Below, piece by piece: positions 41,728-49,353 of a stretch of DNA of 49,353 nucleotides. The translations under genes and the position numbers were made by a program. The notes under the pieces are model-generated. The model ran no database searches, had not been told where the DNA came from, and saw only the letters and a program-made list of their open reading frames with translations. Origin of the DNA: Anaerolineales bacterium (GTDB taxonomy: Bacteria; Chloroflexota; Anaerolineae; Anaerolineales; Villigracilaceae); assembly GCA_014860805.1 (NCBI GenBank), contig JACZJB010000068.1, positions 1 to 49,353 on the forward strand, in the 5' to 3' direction. The first letter of the stretch is position 1. Each line of letters starts with the position of its first letter.

Positions 41728-44463
41728 TTACCTGCGTGACCAGATCCAACCGCCGACAAAACCAAGCAGCTCCCCAAAAATCACGAAGGTGATCACCCCG
41801 GATACGCTGCTGTTAATCATCAAATTCGTAATTCCAAACAGCCCCAAGGTAAGGAAATTATAGGCAAGCAAACCACCCAACAGAATACCCAAACACCAAC
41901 GCAAGGCGGATCTGCGATTGGAAATGCGCACGAGAACAATATAGGCGATCCAGGCACTCGCAAGAATAACCGACATGGCAACGACCCAGGCAGAAAAACG
42001 CGGAAACCCATCTTCAGAGATGTAGGGATCTATTTCCACTTCAACAGGTGCTTCAGGCGTCGGCTCAACAATAGACTGGGTCAACTCCGGCACAACCACC
42101 GTCACAGCCACAGCGCCGGACTGAGAGACATCCAATTGCAGAACTTCGGAAATAACGGCGGGTTCACTGGAAACGCGAATCTCCAACAAACCCGGCTTAT
42201 CCAAACCAAAGGATGCCCGCGCCACGCCTTGTGTTGTAACTGATTCCACCTGCTGTAAAATTCCGCCGCCTTCGCCTGTCAGGAGCATGGAAAACTGCAC
42301 AACCGTCCCATCTGGAACGGAATGTCCATTTTTATCGAGAATCGCACCGGTACGGATTGCGATGGTGTCGCCAATTCGAAAGAGCGGAATTGGCGTCGGC
42401 TCAGGCGTAAGCAAAGAGCCCGGGGTGACTGGAACAGGTGACAGGTCCAGAAAGATCGGAATAATCTGTGCGGGATCTGGGGACATGACAGAGATCAAAT
42501 CATATCCAACCGCTGAGACCGAGATCGGAGATGCGCCAACAGGAGTCATCTCTTGAAAGAGAAGTCGGGCGGCAACATCCACGAACTGAGGCTGTTTGCT
42601 GTAAAGCGCGTAGTAAGCCGTCAGTTTGGAAATAGTGGTGGTATCAAAATAATAAGGTGCACCGAACGAGAAGAGGATCACATTCTTATCCCGCAAAAGG
42701 TCGGGGCGTTCACGCAAGAAACGGCTGATAAGCGCGGGCTGACCCGCCGACGCATCCGTCACTGAAATGACGATCCAGTCCGTCCGGTCAATATCTTCGA
42801 TCATAAACTGACTATCTTCCGGTTTATCAAGCAAAGCCTGGACATTCTCAAGCGAATAAGAAGTAAGCCGAAAACCCTCGGTTTGGTTTCCACTTTGGGG
42901 ACCATACAACTGTAAAATTACACTTTCAAGCGCATCCACAGCAAATAACGGCTGGGGGGTACAGTCGGCACATTGTTTTACATTTACAGTGTCCGTAAGA
43001 AAAACGAGGCGCTCATTTGGCTGGGGAGGAAGGGGTATGACAGAGGTCAGGTCAGACAGGGAGGGGCTGATCAAGGTTGCTGAATTGCGAGCCACTGCAA
43101 ACGTAACTGAAATATCCGAGCCCAGGTCCGACAACTGGTCACCATTCGCCACAACATTGTTGAAAACAAAATTCCCATAGAGCCCCATTTTCGCAGCCAG
43201 AATGCGGGCCACGGAGGCGTCCACGCGCTGGGCAAAAGCAGGGTCTTCGTTGTATTTTTGCACAAAGAAATTAATGATACGAGTGGTCGTAGTGAACGTA
43301 TCCGGCGCATCATTTGAAACGATATTGCCAAGGTACAAAATATCATTCCCAGCCAGGAAGGCATCCCGGGCAGCAACACGCGCAAAAAATTGACCGCCGC
43401 CGGAAGCATAAAAATCCCTGACGGAAGGGCTGCCCAAATCGTCGCTCACAACCAGACCGCCGTTCGCATACCAGGAGGCAAATTGAGACAAGGCCAATAT
43501 TTGACTCAAAGCCTGCGAATCGAAACTGATCGGCCTTGTGGTAGCTCGGATATTCCCTTGAAAACCCTGGTAACGAATATGAGAAACCAGCAAACCATCC
43601 ACGGTGCTGCTCTCAGAGACTGCATTTCCAGTCACTGCAAAGAAAGGCGCAAGCTCTATTTGTTTAAGCTGTTCCAAAGATTTACGGACGGTGGAAACTT
43701 CCTGTTCAGGCAATCGGTCTGCGCCGCCCACACCGGGGAAATGTTTGGCAATGACAAGAATTTTATTTTTACTGCCGATGTGCAAACCGTCCACATAGGC
43801 ACGCCCCATCTCCCCCACCCAAAACGGGTCACCGCCAAATACACGGGCACCCAGATCTCCGCCCGAAGAGGATGGAGATTCCAATACATCAAGCGACGGG
43901 CCAATATTGAAATTAAATCCAAGCGCGGCAAGTTCACGACCACGCACAATTCCAACCTGCTTGGCAAAATCAGGGGTCCAAGTGGCGCCAATTGCCATCT
44001 CGCTCGGCAGAGGGGTCAAACCAGTCAGTATCTGATCTGTTGGATGACCATCCCCTTCCTGTGTAGTGCCCACAAACAGAGGCACGTACGTCGAAGTAAA
44101 TACCTGTCCTGTTTGTGGGTCTGTAAATGGAGAAATGGCCGAGTCCCATTCCATGCGCTGAAGGGCTTCGATCAACGCATTAGCTTGTGTAACCGTATTC
44201 GTCCCGGTAAAGTTATCATTTTGCGATGACAACATCACACCGCCGACATGATAACGAGTTACCAGGTCATAAATTTGAGAAGTAGAGCCTGTATCTGTCC
44301 CATTAAATGAAACAAGGAATAATTGCCCAACACGCTCCGCGGGGGTCATCCCATCCAGAATCAGACGAATGCCGGGCGGAGGCGTGGAGGTTTGCGCCTG
44401 CGCCGGAACAGGCACAATGGTAAAAAGAAAAATTGCTAATAAAAAAACTCGGATGAATCGCAT
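41728..44463 (-). CDS. Secreted glycoside hydrolase family 3 protein with C-terminal membrane helices
   Basis: 911 aa. A signal peptide (MRFIRVFLLAIFLFTIVPV, cleaved near AQAQ) is followed by a GH3 N-terminal barrel, about residues 40-420 (MTPAERVGQLFLVSFNGTD, NFNIGPSLDV, KHFPGVGGADRLPE; the KHFPG-x-D box is the NagZ-type beta-N-acetylhexosaminidase signature). A middle domain, a beta domain (about 690-790), a Pro-rich stretch and three membrane helices (from about 830) end the protein. It probably removes N-acetylglucosamine-type sugars at the cell surface while anchored in the membrane. The catalytic Asp further on is not assigned. Confidence 0.9.
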   Translation of the reverse strand: MRFIRVFLLAIFLFTIVPVPAQAQTSTPPPGIRLILDGMTPAERVGQLFLVSFNGTDTGSTSQIYDLVTRYHVGGVMLSSQNDNFTGTNTVTQANALIEALQRMEWDSAISPFTDPQTGQVFTSTYVPLFVGTTQEGDGHPTDQILTGLTPLPSEMAIGATWTPDFAKQVGIVRGRELAALGFNFNIGPSLDVLESPSSSGGDLGARVFGGDPFWVGEMGRAYVDGLHIGSKNKILVIAKHFPGVGGADRLPEQEVSTVRKSLEQLKQIELAPFFAVTGNAVSESSTVDGLLVSHIRYQGFQGNIRATTRPISFDSQALSQILALSQFASWYANGGLVVSDDLGSPSVRDFYASGGGQFFARVAARDAFLAGNDILYLGNIVSNDAPDTFTTTTRIINFFVQKYNEDPAFAQRVDASVARILAAKMGLYGNFVFNNVVANGDQLSDLGSDISVTFAVARNSATLISPSLSDLTSVIPLPPQPNERLVFLTDTVNVKQCADCTPQPLFAVDALESVILQLYGPQSGNQTEGFRLTSYSLENVQALLDKPEDSQFMIEDIDRTDWIVISVTDASAGQPALISRFLRERPDLLRDKNVILFSFGAPYYFDTTTISKLTAYYALYSKQPQFVDVAARLLFQEMTPVGASPISVSAVGYDLISVMSPDPAQIIPIFLDLSPVPVTPGSLLTPEPTPIPLFRIGDTIAIRTGAILDKNGHSVPDGTVVQFSMLLTGEGGGILQQVESVTTQGVARASFGLDKPGLLEIRVSSEPAVISEVLQLDVSQSGAVAVTVVVPELTQSIVEPTPEAPVEVEIDPYISEDGFPRFSAWVVAMSVILASAWIAYIVLVRISNRRSALRWCLGILLGGLLAYNFLTLGLFGITNLMINSSVSGVITFVIFGELLGFVGGWIWSRR

Positions 44464-44484
44464 TGCTTTCTCTTATATCACAAT

Positions 44485-44523
44485 CCCGCACGTAACTAAA
44501 AGGTTTTCAACGAAGCGTGCGGG
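44485..44523. repeat. Short inverted repeat upstream of the GH3 gene
   Basis: CCCGCACG (44485-44492) and CGTGCGGG (44516-44523) flank 23 bp, followed by ATGAC. It is similar in style to the other dispersed palindromes. Confidence 0.6.
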
Positions 44524-44547
44524 ATGACAAGCCCTAAGATAAAAATG

Positions 44548-44570
44548 GACGCCGCTCAGTGAACGGCGTC
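44548..44570 (-). terminator. Terminator of the GDPD gene (minus strand)
   Basis: GACGCCG (44548-44554) pairs with CGGCGTC (44564-44570). Read on the minus strand it is followed by CATTTTTA. Confidence 0.65.
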
Positions 44571-44624
44571 TTGCTGATTTTCGCTTCGTTCCCCGCTCAA
44601 ACCTGCTCCGGCATCCTGACAAAT

Positions 44625-45377
44625 TTACCCGCCCCGGCCAAGAACGCGAACCGCAGTCGCCGGGTCATCGGTAAAGATACCGTCCGCGCCCCATTCCTTG
44701 AGTTGATTCAACTCCTCAGGCGTATTTGCCGTCCACACATGTACGCGGCGCTTAAGACGATGCGCGCGCTGCATCTGTTCCCTGCTCGTGCTGGAAATAT
44801 GAGGATGCAACGCTTGATAATCGCCAAACATAAAGCCGAAAGACCGCGCCCATAGACCGACAAGCCCGGGCATGGCAAGCAAACCGCGAGGACAACCGGG
44901 GAGTGCCTGCGCCGCGATCTTCAAGTTGGACGCAAAAAATGACGAGAAGATGATCTGCCCCTGATTGTTATGCCGCTTGATCAACTCACAAACTTTCAGT
45001 GTCAAGCCATCACGCGGGGTGGAATAATTGGTCAATTCAATATTGATCAGCTTATCCTTCCCAATGGTTTCGAAGACTTCCTCCAGCAAAGGGACCCTGG
45101 TCCCTCTGAATTTTTCATCGAACCACGCGCCTGCATCCAGTTTTCGAATCTCTTCCAGGCTGACAGATGAGACCTTGCCGCTGCCGTTCGTGGTGCGGTT
45201 TAGTGTGGGATCGTGAATGACAACCACATGCCCATCGGAGGTTAGTTTCGCATCAAGCTCAACGCCGTCCGCGCCTTTTTGGATGGCTTGTGAAAAAGAC
45301 GGCAGAGTATTCTCCGGTGCGTTGACCAGGTCGCCGCGATGGCCGAGAATGATTGGGGTGGGAAAATTTTCAAGCAT
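44625..45377 (-). CDS. Glycerophosphodiester phosphodiesterase
   Basis: 250 aa, normal length. The catalytic pattern ILGHRGDLVNAPENTLPSF (His-Arg, Glu) and GVELDAKLTSDGHVVVIHD (Glu-Asp, second His) then PTLNRTTNG are complete. It hydrolyses glycerophosphodiesters from phospholipid turnover to glycerol-3-phosphate and an alcohol. No signal peptide, so cytoplasmic like UgpQ. It lies 32 bp after the AAA ATPase gene on the same strand, so it may share its transcript. Confidence 0.94.
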   Translation of the reverse strand: MLENFPTPIILGHRGDLVNAPENTLPSFSQAIQKGADGVELDAKLTSDGHVVVIHDPTLNRTTNGSGKVSSVSLEEIRKLDAGAWFDEKFRGTRVPLLEEVFETIGKDKLINIELTNYSTPRDGLTLKVCELIKRHNNQGQIIFSSFFASNLKIAAQALPGCPRGLLAMPGLVGLWARSFGFMFGDYQALHPHISSTSREQMQRAHRLKRRVHVWTANTPEELNQLKEWGADGIFTDDPATAVRVLGRGG

Positions 45378-45409
45378 GGGAGTCAGGTATCGGTTAAGGA
45401 AGAGGCGGT

Positions 45410-46738
45410 TTAAATATCCACAAAGTAGGCTCTGCCAGCGTGATCGATCATCTCGCGTGACATGACAGGAGGAACGGCAAGATAGGAAGCAATGTCAATG
45501 ATCTGGTCGCACAAGTCGCGCGGATGGGATGCTCTTAATTTGCGATTGCGTTTGATGTACCATTCCTGCAAGAGATAAGCGAGACCCTGATCGTTGTATT
45601 CAATACGTTTCGCCTGAGCGACCCGCTTGAAAATTTCACGATATTCTTCAAAGGAAGGATCACCGATCTCAATCTTGTGACGCAGGCGGCGCAGGAAGGC
45701 TTCATCCACAAGGTCTTTGGGCGGCAGGTTCGTGGAAAAGACGATCAATACATCAAACGGAACTTCAACTTTGCGGCCCGTATGCAGGCGCAGATAATCG
45801 AGGCGATTCTCAAGCGGAACGATCCAGCGATTCAGCAAATCACGCGGGCGGACCTGCTGGCGGCCAAAGTCGTCGATAAGTAAAATCCCGCCATTCGCTT
45901 TAACCTGAAAGGGCGCTTCGTAGAATTTGGTCGTGTCGTCAAAAACAAGGTCGAGACCTTCCAATGTCAACTCGCCGCCGACAACGATGAAGGGTCTGCG
46001 AATTTTTACCCAGCGCGGATCACGACGTGTATTCGTGCGCAGACTGCCTGTTGGGTTGCCGTTGCCGGGTTCCGTATCCGGTGCAAGGCTGTGACTGACG
46101 GCATCGTACACTTTGATAACCTGTCCATCCAAATACAAGGCATAAGGGATGTACATGTTTTGGCTAAGGACAAGGTTCCCAAAGGCGCGGGCGATACTGG
46201 TCTTCCCGTTCCCTGGAGGTCCGTACATAAAAATAGAGGAACCTGAATTAAGGGCGGGACCAAGCCTCTGGAATGTAGATTCGGAAATGACCAATTGGGA
46301 AAGGATCTGGCGCATGGTGCGCGTGGTGACGGTTAATCGTCCGCTTTTCTGACGGCGGATGGCTTCGTTATAAACTTCGAACGGCACGGGCGCGGGACCT
46401 GCATATTGGCTGCGCTCCATCGCTTCACGCGCGCGTAGAATTCCCGCGCTTGTGATGCCATAGGTGTACGCGCCTTCGCCCAAACCGCCCTGGGATGATT
46501 TCACTTCGATGAATTTTTCCTGTTTCAAAATGGTCAGCAATTGATCGGTCACGCCTGCCAAGGGCAGGGTAATTTCTTCAGAGATCTTGAACCCGGTCAA
46601 ATAACCACGGAAGTAAAGGACTTTAAGGATCAAATCTTGCAGCCAAAGCGGCGAAAGACCTGTATCTTCAAGGCTATTGATCTGCGGAGGCGAAAAACCG
46701 CCAACAGCGCCTGAAATTTGTCCTGTTTGTCTGGTCAT
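45410..46738 (-). CDS. AAA ATPase with N-terminal winged-helix-like domain
   Basis: 442 aa from ATG 46738 (MTRQTGQISGAVG), with GGTGA just upstream; a GTG start at 46750 is possible. The N-terminal third (LQDLILKVLYFRGYLTGFKI, then SEEITLPLAG, read on to GITSAGILRAREAMER) looks like a winged helix. The AAA core has Walker A MYGPPGNGKTSIARAF near residue 170, Walker B NGGILLIDDFG near 285 and an FSTNLPPKDLVDEAFLRRL sensor/Arg-finger region. I recall similar ATPases near pilus (Flp/Tad) genes in Chloroflexota, but none are visible here. The substrate is unknown. Confidence 0.85.
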   Translation of the reverse strand: MTRQTGQISGAVGGFSPPQINSLEDTGLSPLWLQDLILKVLYFRGYLTGFKISEEITLPLAGVTDQLLTILKQEKFIEVKSSQGGLGEGAYTYGITSAGILRAREAMERSQYAGPAPVPFEVYNEAIRRQKSGRLTVTTRTMRQILSQLVISESTFQRLGPALNSGSSIFMYGPPGNGKTSIARAFGNLVLSQNMYIPYALYLDGQVIKVYDAVSHSLAPDTEPGNGNPTGSLRTNTRRDPRWVKIRRPFIVVGGELTLEGLDLVFDDTTKFYEAPFQVKANGGILLIDDFGRQQVRPRDLLNRWIVPLENRLDYLRLHTGRKVEVPFDVLIVFSTNLPPKDLVDEAFLRRLRHKIEIGDPSFEEYREIFKRVAQAKRIEYNDQGLAYLLQEWYIKRNRKLRASHPRDLCDQIIDIASYLAVPPVMSREMIDHAGRAYFVDI

Positions 46739-46801
46739 AATGATCACCAATCCCGCGCAATAAAATTTGGGTATAACAATTCAATTATACTTCTTTTCGT
46801 T

Positions 46802-46807
46802 TATAAT
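46802..46807 (+). promoter_or_regulatory. -10 box of the glycosyltransferase gene (near-leaderless)
   Basis: TATAAT ends 9 bases before ATG 46817, leaving room for a leader of only about 3 nt. No Shine-Dalgarno is present. Confidence 0.6.
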
Positions 46808-46816
46808 CCAGCCCAT

Positions 46817-47500
46817 ATGAAACTATCAGTCATAATCCCTGTTTACAACGAAGTTGAAAGCATTGAAACCATTTTGAATCGTGTGCACGATACAAAACTT
46901 ACCCATGAGATCATTGTGGTGGATGACGGCTCAAAAGATGGGACGCGCGACAAATTAAAAGATTTGGATGGCAAGAAAGGCGTTCATGTCATCCTGCACG
47001 AGAAAAATCAAGGCAAAGGCGCGGCGGTGCGGACTGGAATGGCGGCGGCAAAGGGCGACGTCCTCCTGATTCAGGATGCCGATCTCGAATACGACCCGCG
47101 TGATTTCCCCGAGCTATTGAAACCAATTCACGAAGGCCTTGCAGACGTGGTCTACGGTTCGCGTTTTCTTGGGCGTGCGCATCGCGTCACGATGTTCTGG
47201 CATCTGGTAGCAAACAAAATGTTGACCTTGATGACCAACATCTTATACGACACCATCCTGACCGACATGGAAACGGGATATAAAGTATTTAGACGAGAAG
47301 TGATCGAGGGGATGGTCATCCGCGCCAACAGTTTCAACTTTGAGCCTGAGTTCACGGCAAAAATCCTCAAGCGCAAATATCGAATTTTTGAAGTGCCGAT
47401 CACCTTCAATCCGCGGGACTACACCCAGGGAAAGAAGATCAAATTACACGATGCCTTCGAAGCGATCTGGGCGTTGATCAAATACAGATTTGTGGATTAA
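46817..47500 (+). CDS. Family 2 glycosyltransferase, dolichol-phosphate-mannose-synthase type
   Basis: 227 aa from ATG 46817 (MKLSVIIPVYNEVESIETIL). GT-A fold motifs: HEIIVVDDGSKDGT, nucleotide/metal box QDADLEYDPRDFP, and YGSRFLGRAHRV then FRREVI, as in DPM1/polyprenyl-phosphate transferases. There is no C-terminal membrane domain, so it is the soluble short form. It would move a sugar from a nucleotide donor to a polyprenyl phosphate for surface glycan work. It is divergent from the AAA ATPase gene and ends at a strong terminator. Confidence 0.92.
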   Translation: MKLSVIIPVYNEVESIETILNRVHDTKLTHEIIVVDDGSKDGTRDKLKDLDGKKGVHVILHEKNQGKGAAVRTGMAAAKGDVLLIQDADLEYDPRDFPELLKPIHEGLADVVYGSRFLGRAHRVTMFWHLVANKMLTLMTNILYDTILTDMETGYKVFRREVIEGMVIRANSFNFEPEFTAKILKRKYRIFEVPITFNPRDYTQGKKIKLHDAFEAIWALIKYRFVD

Positions 47501-47502
47501 TC

Positions 47503-47531
47503 AAAAAGACGGGCGACATGCCCGTCTTTTT
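47503..47531 (+). terminator. Terminator of the glycosyltransferase gene
   Basis: A perfect 12-bp stem pairs AAAAAGACGGGC (47503-47514) with GCCCGTCTTTTT (47520-47531). Confidence 0.9.
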
Positions 47532-47604
47532 GATTCCGCTTCAGGCGCATCCCCTGCCTGTTGATGTCAACCCAGGCTGGGTCGGCGCGAGAAGCGTTTC
47601 CATC

Positions 47605-47642
47605 AAAAAAAACAGGGCATGGAATAACTTCCATGCCCTGTT
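47605..47642 (-). terminator. Terminator of the S41 protease gene (minus strand)
   Basis: A perfect 14-bp stem pairs AACAGGGCATGGAA (47611-47624) with TTCCATGCCCTGTT (47629-47642). The poly-A at 47605-47612 is the T run on the minus strand. Confidence 0.9.
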
Positions 47643-47648
47643 CACGCA

Positions 47649-49353
47649 TCAAGGCTTTACATAAACATTGTATTCAAGAACATAGTCGCCTGCTTCGTAA
47701 TCCGCACTTCCGTCATTGATAGGAGCTGTGAAAGTGGTGGCGATGGACAACTTGTGTTCACCCGCAGGCCATTTGCTCAAAGCCGTGTAATACAGCCGAC
47801 ACCATTGACCGCCATTCTCGAGGTCTTCTCTCCTCAACTGATCCAAGGGGACATCTTCACCGTCGAGAGTGAACTTTAATTCAATGTTCTCAAAGTTTTG
47901 GTTGAGCACTTCCTTTGTAGACGTGCACCAGGCATACATCCAAATCAAAGTTTCTTCCTTCAAAATAGGGACAGTGTATGTGAGTGTACCGGGAGTGCCA
48001 AAATCCGCAGATTGATATTGTTCACGCGCCAGATCCTCAAGAAAATTCTTTCCAGAAGAAAACGCAGAAGAAGCCGCGGCGGCACTTGCCAATTCCGGCG
48101 GACCGGAAGGTGTGATGCCCGCGCCGAGAGGCTGGCTGATCGCTCGTTCAGCGAACGCGAGAACAACATCTTCACCATTGTATTGCTGGAGAAGGGTCTC
48201 GGCGGTCACGGGAACTCGCAGGTCAGGTACGACGCCCTTGCCTTCAAGATGAATGTTGCCATCCGCATCCATGGCACGGCCAATGGTCATCTGGGTGTAG
48301 AGACCCTCAGGCATGTAGAAACCTTCCACGCTGCCACCCGCTCCTTCTGAAGGATACTGTCCCACGATAATGGCACGGTCATTAATCGTCATATTATAGG
48401 AGAAGAATTCACAGGCACTGGCGCAGTTCGGGCCAACCATGACCACGACCTGTCCGTTGTATTGAAGTTCTTCGCGAGGCGGGATCATGGTCTCTTCGTA
48501 GTCAGGATCAATGAAGAAATCGCCGGTGCTGTCATCGTAATAAGCAGTCTGACCAACTACAATCTCTTCATTAAAGAAATACGCTGCCATCTGGTCTGCA
48601 AGCCAGCCGCTGCCGCCGCCATTGTTGCGCAAGTCCAGGATGATGCCGGGCACTTCATTATCATTGAAGTATTGCATGGCTCGTTCCCAGACCAGGATGG
48701 AAAGCAGGTCATTATCCGAGAAACTGGAAATTTTTACATAGCCATAGCCGCTTGGCAGCATATCAAACTCTACCGGCAAGGCTTCAGCATCCACGCCCGC
48801 GCGGAAGGAGGAAGCATTGAAGCTATCAAACTCGTTGACCACAGGCAGGGAAGCAGTTTGTTCCGCTCCCTCAGGATTCTTGAAGACAACTTCAACTTGT
48901 CCCTTTTCAAGTTTGAAGCGGGTCGCGTAGCGCAATTGTTGCAGGCGCTTAATCTCCGGATTGCTGAAGGGAGACGACCACGGAACAACCGCCTCAACCA
49001 CGTCGCCGGTTGAGACTCCATCCAACGAAATGATCTCCGCTCCCCAAATCATTCCAGCTTTCGCAGCAGGGCCATTCTCTAAAACGAAGTTGGCAATGAA
49101 CTTGCCATCGTCCGTTTCGCGCATTCCAAAACCTAAACCTCCTGCAGTTTCGGCTTGAAAATCATCATTCAATAGAGATGAATCAAATCCAATGTGGGTA
49201 TCAGGGATCGACCAGAGGAAGTCGCGCAGCGCCAATGCATACGCGTGCGTATCCTTATTTTTCTCAGATTCTTCAAAACGTGGGCGGAACTCCTTGCCCT
49301 TCGCATCCCAATCGATCTTTTTCAGTTCAGTGAAGGCATATTCGTTCTTGAAC
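47649..49353 (-). CDS. S41-family C-terminal processing protease, 5' end outside window
   Basis: The frame stays open to the right edge of the window (upstream residues read ...TELKKIDWDAKGKEFRPRFEE), so the start is missing; the TTG at 49235 is internal. A PDZ-like domain (VLENGPAAKAGMIWGAEIIS) is followed by the S41 protease core: GYVKISSFSDNDLLS, GIILDLRNNGGGSGWLADQM and MVGPNCASACEFFSYNM with the probable nucleophile Ser. A C-terminal beta-rich extension of about 120 residues (YTVPILKEETLIWMYAW onward) is beyond the usual Ctp layout. The enzyme cleaves exported or misfolded proteins at C-terminal ends. It is probably secreted, but the signal peptide lies outside the window. Confidence 0.9.
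   Translation of the reverse strand, partial: FKNEYAFTELKKIDWDAKGKEFRPRFEESEKNKDTHAYALALRDFLWSIPDTHIGFDSSLLNDDFQAETAGGLGFGMRETDDGKFIANFVLENGPAAKAGMIWGAEIISLDGVSTGDVVEAVVPWSSPFSNPEIKRLQQLRYATRFKLEKGQVEVVFKNPEGAEQTASLPVVNEFDSFNASSFRAGVDAEALPVEFDMLPSGYGYVKISSFSDNDLLSILVWERAMQYFNDNEVPGIILDLRNNGGGSGWLADQMAAYFFNEEIVVGQTAYYDDSTGDFFIDPDYEETMIPPREELQYNGQVVVMVGPNCASACEFFSYNMTINDRAIIVGQYPSEGAGGSVEGFYMPEGLYTQMTIGRAMDADGNIHLEGKGVVPDLRVPVTAETLLQQYNGEDVVLAFAERAISQPLGAGITPSGPPELASAAAASSAFSSGKNFLEDLAREQYQSADFGTPGTLTYTVPILKEETLIWMYAWCTSTKEVLNQNFENIELKFTLDGEDVPLDQLRREDLENGGQWCRLYYTALSKWPAGEHKLSIATTFTAPINDGSADYEAGDYVLEYNVYVKP

Noticed and set aside
43390-44229. Long open frame antisense to the GH3 gene
   Set aside because: Low-complexity shadow of a well-supported gene with no ribosome site or motif.

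Overview
The window looks like the chromosome of a bacterium of the phylum Chloroflexota, probably class Anaerolineae. This is an inference from gene content: lineage-type TPR/proline-rich and LysM proteins, a cyclase-ATPase-TPR giant, an aspS-gatCAB region, GSI-alpha glutamine synthetase, and families of short palindromic repeats. No rRNA or tRNA gene was found. Most genes have mid-range GC, but two stretches (about 3.25-4.98 kb and 22.0-26.0 kb) are clearly AT-rich and look acquired.

Layout. 1-3.5 kb: a UvrD-type helicase cut by the window edge. A palindromic repeat sits in its reading frame, and its 3' end is duplicated around an inserted membrane-protein gene. 3.25-5.0 kb: an AT-rich accessory segment with a decayed DUF2513-like fragment and a two-gene cassette (integrase-like zinc-ribbon protein plus DUF3883 nuclease). 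5.1-7.9 kb: a TIR-transmembrane-WD40 protein. 7.9-10.5 kb: a TPR membrane protein, two small stress-type genes sharing a leader motif, and two STAS anti-sigma antagonists. 10.5-17.6 kb: an Asn/Asp-rich leader peptide with attenuator, a non-discriminating-type aspS, a small protein, a MazF/PemK-like protein, gatC, gatA, a DinB and an SRPBCC gene, then gatB. 17.6-19.7 kb: a membrane sulfatase-like gene lying between gatB and a decayed second copy of the gatB 3' end. 19.7-21.7 kb: an S9 peptidase. 22.0-25.8 kb: an AT-rich five-gene operon (NeuD-like transferase, NUDIX, IMPase-like, membrane-tethered phosphoribosyltransferase, epimerase). 26.0-28.4 kb: asnS and a GH25-LysM lysozyme. 28.4-29.3 kb: gene-free DNA with a possible 6S-like RNA and a well-delimited structured non-coding RNA of about 400 nt. 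29.3-32.6 kb: AraC-Ogt repair protein, EamA exporter, glnA. 32.6-37.9 kb: two thiol-redox lipoproteins and a 1367-aa cyclase/ATPase/TPR protein. 38-49.4 kb, mostly minus strand: peroxiredoxin-ABC export operon, ClpP-fold protease, GH3 hydrolase, GDPD, AAA ATPase, plus-strand glycosyltransferase, and an S41 protease cut by the window edge.

How they work together. The aspS-gatCAB region forms the tRNA-dependent route to Asn-tRNA (and/or Gln-tRNA). Its leader appears to sense charging of tRNA-Asn/Asp by ribosome-mediated attenuation, while a separate asnS supplies the direct route. The main items for follow-up are this attenuator, the ~400-nt RNA, the two cases where a gene tail is duplicated around a single inserted gene, the palindromic element inside the helicase frame, and the two AT-rich cassettes.
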